Source of the DNA: Clostridiaceae bacterium
GTDB taxonomy: Bacteria > Bacillota_A > Clostridia > Acetivibrionales > Acetivibrionaceae
DNA length: 21,277 nt
NCBI GenBank assembly: GCA_012513545.1
Contig: JAAZCB010001233.1
Span: 1 to 21,277, forward strand
Direction: 5' to 3'
Shown here: positions 18,839 through 21,277 of the stretch, piece after piece
Layout: every line of letters begins with the position of its first letter
How positions within the stretch are numbered: the stretch's first letter is position 1
The notes under the pieces: generated by a model
Told to the model about the DNA's origin: nothing
Seen by the model: the letters and a program-made list of their open reading frames with translations, nothing else
The model's database searches: none
Program-made: the position numbers and the translations under genes

Positions 18839-19294
18839 ATGAGAATATCAGGAGTAATTCCTAATTCTCTTGTTGCTGGAAAAGGTCTACGATATACCAT
18901 ATTTTTACAGGGCTGTCCACATCACTGTGAGGGCTGTCATAATAAACATACATGGTCTATTGACGGCGGATTTAATATCCAAGTAGATGAAATAGCAAAA
19001 GATATTTCTATCAGGCTAAAATGGATAGACGGTATAACTTTATCTGGTGGAGAGCCATATCTTCAGGAAGAAGAATGTATAAAACTACTTGAATTACTTC
19101 CAAAAGATATGAGTGTTTGGGTTTACACCGGATATTTGTATGAGGAAATAAAAAATAGAATATTAACACAAAGAGCCGAATATGTTGTCGACGGTAAATT
19201 TGAACCAAGCAAAAAAATCACTGGAAGAATGTATGGCAGCAGCAATCAAAACATTATATGTGTTAAAAATTCAAAAGTCGTTGTGAATGTGTGA
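18839..19294 (+). CDS. nrdG: Anaerobic ribonucleotide reductase activating protein NrdG, 151 aa
   Basis: A radical S-adenosylmethionine enzyme that installs the glycyl radical on NrdD. Marks are the CxxxCxxC iron-sulfur motif GCPHHCEGCHN (25-35, Cys 26/30/33), the LSGGEPYLQ site for SAM (68-76), VWVYTGYLYE (about 92-101), and the end region VDGKFEP, with TGRMYGSSNQ and IICVKNSKVV. The length is normal for NrdG. AGAAAGGAG gives the ribosome site. It lies just before nrdD, the usual order being nrdD-nrdG, so the order here is reversed. It works only without oxygen, so the host must be anaerobic or facultative. Bases 19051-19075 are repeated exactly at 6302-6326. Confidence 0.92.
   Translation: MRISGVIPNSLVAGKGLRYTIFLQGCPHHCEGCHNKHTWSIDGGFNIQVDEIAKDISIRLKWIDGITLSGGEPYLQEEECIKLLELLPKDMSVWVYTGYLYEEIKNRILTQRAEYVVDGKFEPSKKITGRMYGSSNQNIICVKNSKVVVNV
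19051..19075 (+). repeat. 25-bp sequence also present at 6302-6326
   Basis: Inside nrdG, over the codons for the SAM-binding GEPYLQEEE stretch. The matching non-coding copy lies 12.7 kb upstream, before the third DUF6353 gene. As the coding copy is functional, this is probably the source. Confidence 0.8.
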
Positions 19295-19307
19295 AAGGAG
19301 TTAAAAT

Positions 19308-19370
19308 ATGAGGTTTTTAGATTTGGGACAAACACTAAACGTTACTATCTTCAGGGAGGGAATCAGATAA
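19308..19370 (+). CDS. Possible 20-codon leader peptide before nrdD
   Basis: GAAAGGAG (19293-19300) precedes an ATG that reads MRFLDLGQTL...FREGIR and stops at a TAA sharing its last base with the nrdD ATG (TAATG). Ribosome site, spacing and overlap are as good as for real genes, so it is probably translated and couples nrdD translation to nrdG. It could be a leader peptide controlling nrdD, or a relic of an earlier start; the peptide itself matches nothing I know. Confidence 0.45.
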   Translation: MRFLDLGQTLNVTIFREGIR

Positions 19371-21277
19371 TGCTAACGAACGAACCAAACATAAACTATA
19401 AAAAATTAATTGAGGACTATCTGCATTTAAACGACTGGAGAGTGAAAGAAAACTCAACAATCAATTTTTCATTAGGAGGACTTATTCTTTCCAACTCGGG
19501 AGCTGCTACCGCTAATTATTGGCTTACTGAGGTTTATGATGAAGAAATCGCAGAGGCCCACAGAAGCTGTGCAATTCATTTACACGACCTTTCTATGTTG
19601 TCCCCATATTGTGGTGGCTGGAGCTTAAAACAGCTCATACAGGAGGGTTTAGGAGGCGTAGAGGGCAAAATATCGTCATCCCCAGCTAATCATTTATTTA
19701 CGCTATGTAATCAGATGGTTAATTTCCTTGGTATTATGCAAAACGAATGGGCGGGAGCTCAGGCATTCTCTTCATTTGATACATATCTGGCACCTTTTGT
19801 TAAAGCGGACAACCTTTCTGATAAAGATATTAAGCAGGCGATTCAATCTTTTATATTCGGTATAAATACTCCGTCACGTTGGGGATGCCAGGCGCCATTT
19901 ACTAATATTACTTTAGACTGGACTGTCCCGGATGATTTGAAAGATCAACCCGCTATTGTTGGCGGACGAACTCTTTTTTTAAAGACAAGTATATCACCAA
20001 ACGACTTCATAACTTATGGAGATTGTCAGGAAGAAATGGACCGGATTAATAGAGCGTTTCTCGAAGTTATGATAGACGGAGATGCGAACGGACGCGGATT
20101 TCAGTATCCTATTCCGACCTATTCTATTACCAAGGACTTCGACTGGAGTGAAACCGAGAATAATAAACTCCTGTTCGAAATGACTGCTAAGTATGGAACA
20201 CCATATTTCTCTAACTATGTTAATTCAGATATGGAGCCTGGAGATGTTCGTTCAATGTGTTGTAGATTAAGGCTGGATCTTAGAGAGCTGCGTAAGAAGT
20301 CTGGAGGATATTTCGGCTCAGGTGAGAGTACCGGATCGATCGGTGTTGTTACAATAAACCTGCCACAGATTGCTTATTTAGCGGAAGATGAAAAAGACTT
20401 TTTCGGACGATTAGATCACCTCATGGATGTTGCGGCGAGATCTCTTCATATTAAGAGGCAGTTTTTAAATGAGATGTTGAATTCTGGTTTATATCCTTAT
20501 ACTAAACAATACCTTGGATCGTTTAATAATCACTTTTCCACGATTGGTATTGTTGGAATGAATGAAGCGTTAATGAATTTGTTCGGCGCTGGATGCCGTT
20601 TAACTACTATTTTTGGTCAATGTTTTGCTAAGGATATTTTGAATCACATGAGATATCGTTTAAGCGATTACCAGGAACAGTATGGATGTTTGTTCAACTT
20701 AGAAGCTACACCGGCTGAATCGACTTCCTATCGCTTTGCAAAGCATGATAAAGAGATATTTCCTTATATTCTTACAGCAAGCGATTGGTTTAAATATCAG
20801 ACTAATATAACGCCATATTATACTAATTCCAGTCACTTACCTGTTGATGCTACCGACGATATATTTGAAGCTCTTGAACTTCAGGATGAATTACAAACAT
20901 TGTATACATCCGGAACAGTATTTCATGCATATCTTGGCGAAAGACTTCCTGATTGGAAGCAGGCTGCTATTTTAGTTCGTAAGATCGCTGAGGCCTATAA
21001 ACTTCCATACTTCACTATATCACCGACATATTCCATTTGTAAGAACCATGGGTATATTAATGGAGAGGTTGATGAATGTCCTGAATGCAGTGAAAAGACT
21101 GAAATCTTTAGCCGGATAACAGGATATTATAGACCTGTTCAGAATTGGAATGATGGAAAAGTGCAGGAGTTTAAATATCGGGTGACTTATGAACCTCGAG
21201 AAACAATCAACGAATATTGTGAACAGGAAGAAATATCTATTGATGAGAATGAGTGGCCCGAATGGAAAAAAGAGTTA
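19370..21277 (+). CDS. nrdD: Anaerobic ribonucleoside-triphosphate reductase NrdD (class III), partial at 3' end
   Basis: 636 codons are visible with no stop, so the C-terminus lies outside the window. The enzyme reduces NTPs to dNTPs with a glycyl radical made by NrdG. Marks are an N-terminal NSGAATANYWL, CAIHLHDLSM (about 76-85), FGINTPSRWGCQAPFTN, GRGFQYPIPTYSIT, RSMCCRLRLD, STGSIGVVTINLPQ, a zinc site CKNH (557-560) with CPEC (570-573), and SRITGYYRPVQNW with the likely radical Gly585. No ATP-cone is seen: the protein starts directly with the catalytic barrel, so dATP control may be absent. The start is ATG 19370 with GGGAGGG 9 bases before; no ATG lies upstream in frame. A 50-residue tail follows the radical site and is still open. 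Confidence 0.93.
   Translation, partial: MLTNEPNINYKKLIEDYLHLNDWRVKENSTINFSLGGLILSNSGAATANYWLTEVYDEEIAEAHRSCAIHLHDLSMLSPYCGGWSLKQLIQEGLGGVEGKISSSPANHLFTLCNQMVNFLGIMQNEWAGAQAFSSFDTYLAPFVKADNLSDKDIKQAIQSFIFGINTPSRWGCQAPFTNITLDWTVPDDLKDQPAIVGGRTLFLKTSISPNDFITYGDCQEEMDRINRAFLEVMIDGDANGRGFQYPIPTYSITKDFDWSETENNKLLFEMTAKYGTPYFSNYVNSDMEPGDVRSMCCRLRLDLRELRKKSGGYFGSGESTGSIGVVTINLPQIAYLAEDEKDFFGRLDHLMDVAARSLHIKRQFLNEMLNSGLYPYTKQYLGSFNNHFSTIGIVGMNEALMNLFGAGCRLTTIFGQCFAKDILNHMRYRLSDYQEQYGCLFNLEATPAESTSYRFAKHDKEIFPYILTASDWFKYQTNITPYYTNSSHLPVDATDDIFEALELQDELQTLYTSGTVFHAYLGERLPDWKQAAILVRKIAEAYKLPYFTISPTYSICKNHGYINGEVDECPECSEKTEIFSRITGYYRPVQNWNDGKVQEFKYRVTYEPRETINEYCEQEEISIDENEWPEWKKEL

Noticed and set aside
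1..21277. tRNA genes, CRISPR arrays, insertion sequences, integrase and attachment sites
   Set aside because: Looked for on both strands. There is no cloverleaf with CCA-side features, no regular spacer array, no transposase or recombinase motif. The regularly recurring motif copies are too far apart and each precedes a gene, unlike CRISPR repeats.

Overview
The window reads as part of a tailed-phage (or prophage) genome of an anaerobic, low-GC Firmicute, most likely a gut Clostridia-type host. The evidence is AT-rich DNA, strong AGGAG-type ribosome sites before nearly every gene, tightly packed and often overlapping small genes, phage-type replication proteins, a phage Dam-type methylase, and an oxygen-sensitive class III ribonucleotide reductase pair (nrdG-nrdD). 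TGA is used as a stop, so the standard bacterial code applies. Apart from one partial gene at the left edge, everything is on the + strand. No stretch over 300 bases lacks a gene. I saw no tRNA, rRNA, CRISPR array, insertion sequence, integrase, or virion structural gene.

Layout. (1) 1-1480: a leftward zinc-ribbon gene, two tiny gene cassettes, an 'empty' cassette, and two DNA-binding regulator candidates; a 12-bp palindrome sits in the leader of the leftward gene and again before the first regulator. (2) 1512-3429: small membrane and zinc proteins. (3) 3490-8745: a membrane-protein operon with three DUF6353 paralogues and several one-helix proteins. (4) 8770-13849: replication core, made of one 1356-residue protein carrying an SF3-type helicase, an AEP-like primase and a family B DNA polymerase, then a short gene and a BRO-N/ssDNA-binding fusion. 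(5) 14076-16150: SF2 helicase, DNA adenine methylase, two small genes. (6) 16429-18814: nucleotide-pool and accessory genes (HAD phosphatase, DUF5664/MazZ-like diphosphohydrolase, zinc proteins). (7) 18839-21277: nrdG, a 20-codon ORF, and nrdD running off the right edge.

The main organising feature is a repeated mini-cassette. Ten copies of a 26-bp motif (TGCGAAAATTACAA, three free bases, CTTTWATGA; fixed spacing in all ten) lie directly upstream of the ribosome site of a single tiny ORF (33-68 codons), which is closed by a hairpin terminator. Nine such cassettes plus one without an ORF are scattered between the longer operons. The long operons mostly start right after a cassette terminator with no motif of their own, which implies readthrough, antitermination or RNA processing.

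The long genes make a fairly self-sufficient replication and nucleotide-supply module. The fused helicase-primase-polymerase, SSB and SF2 helicase copy DNA; NrdD/NrdG make dNTPs without oxygen; the HAD and DUF5664 proteins trim the nucleotide pool; the methylase marks the product. The roles of the DUF6353 membrane operon and of the mini-cassette peptides are unknown. Functional names rest on motifs read by eye, not on database searches.
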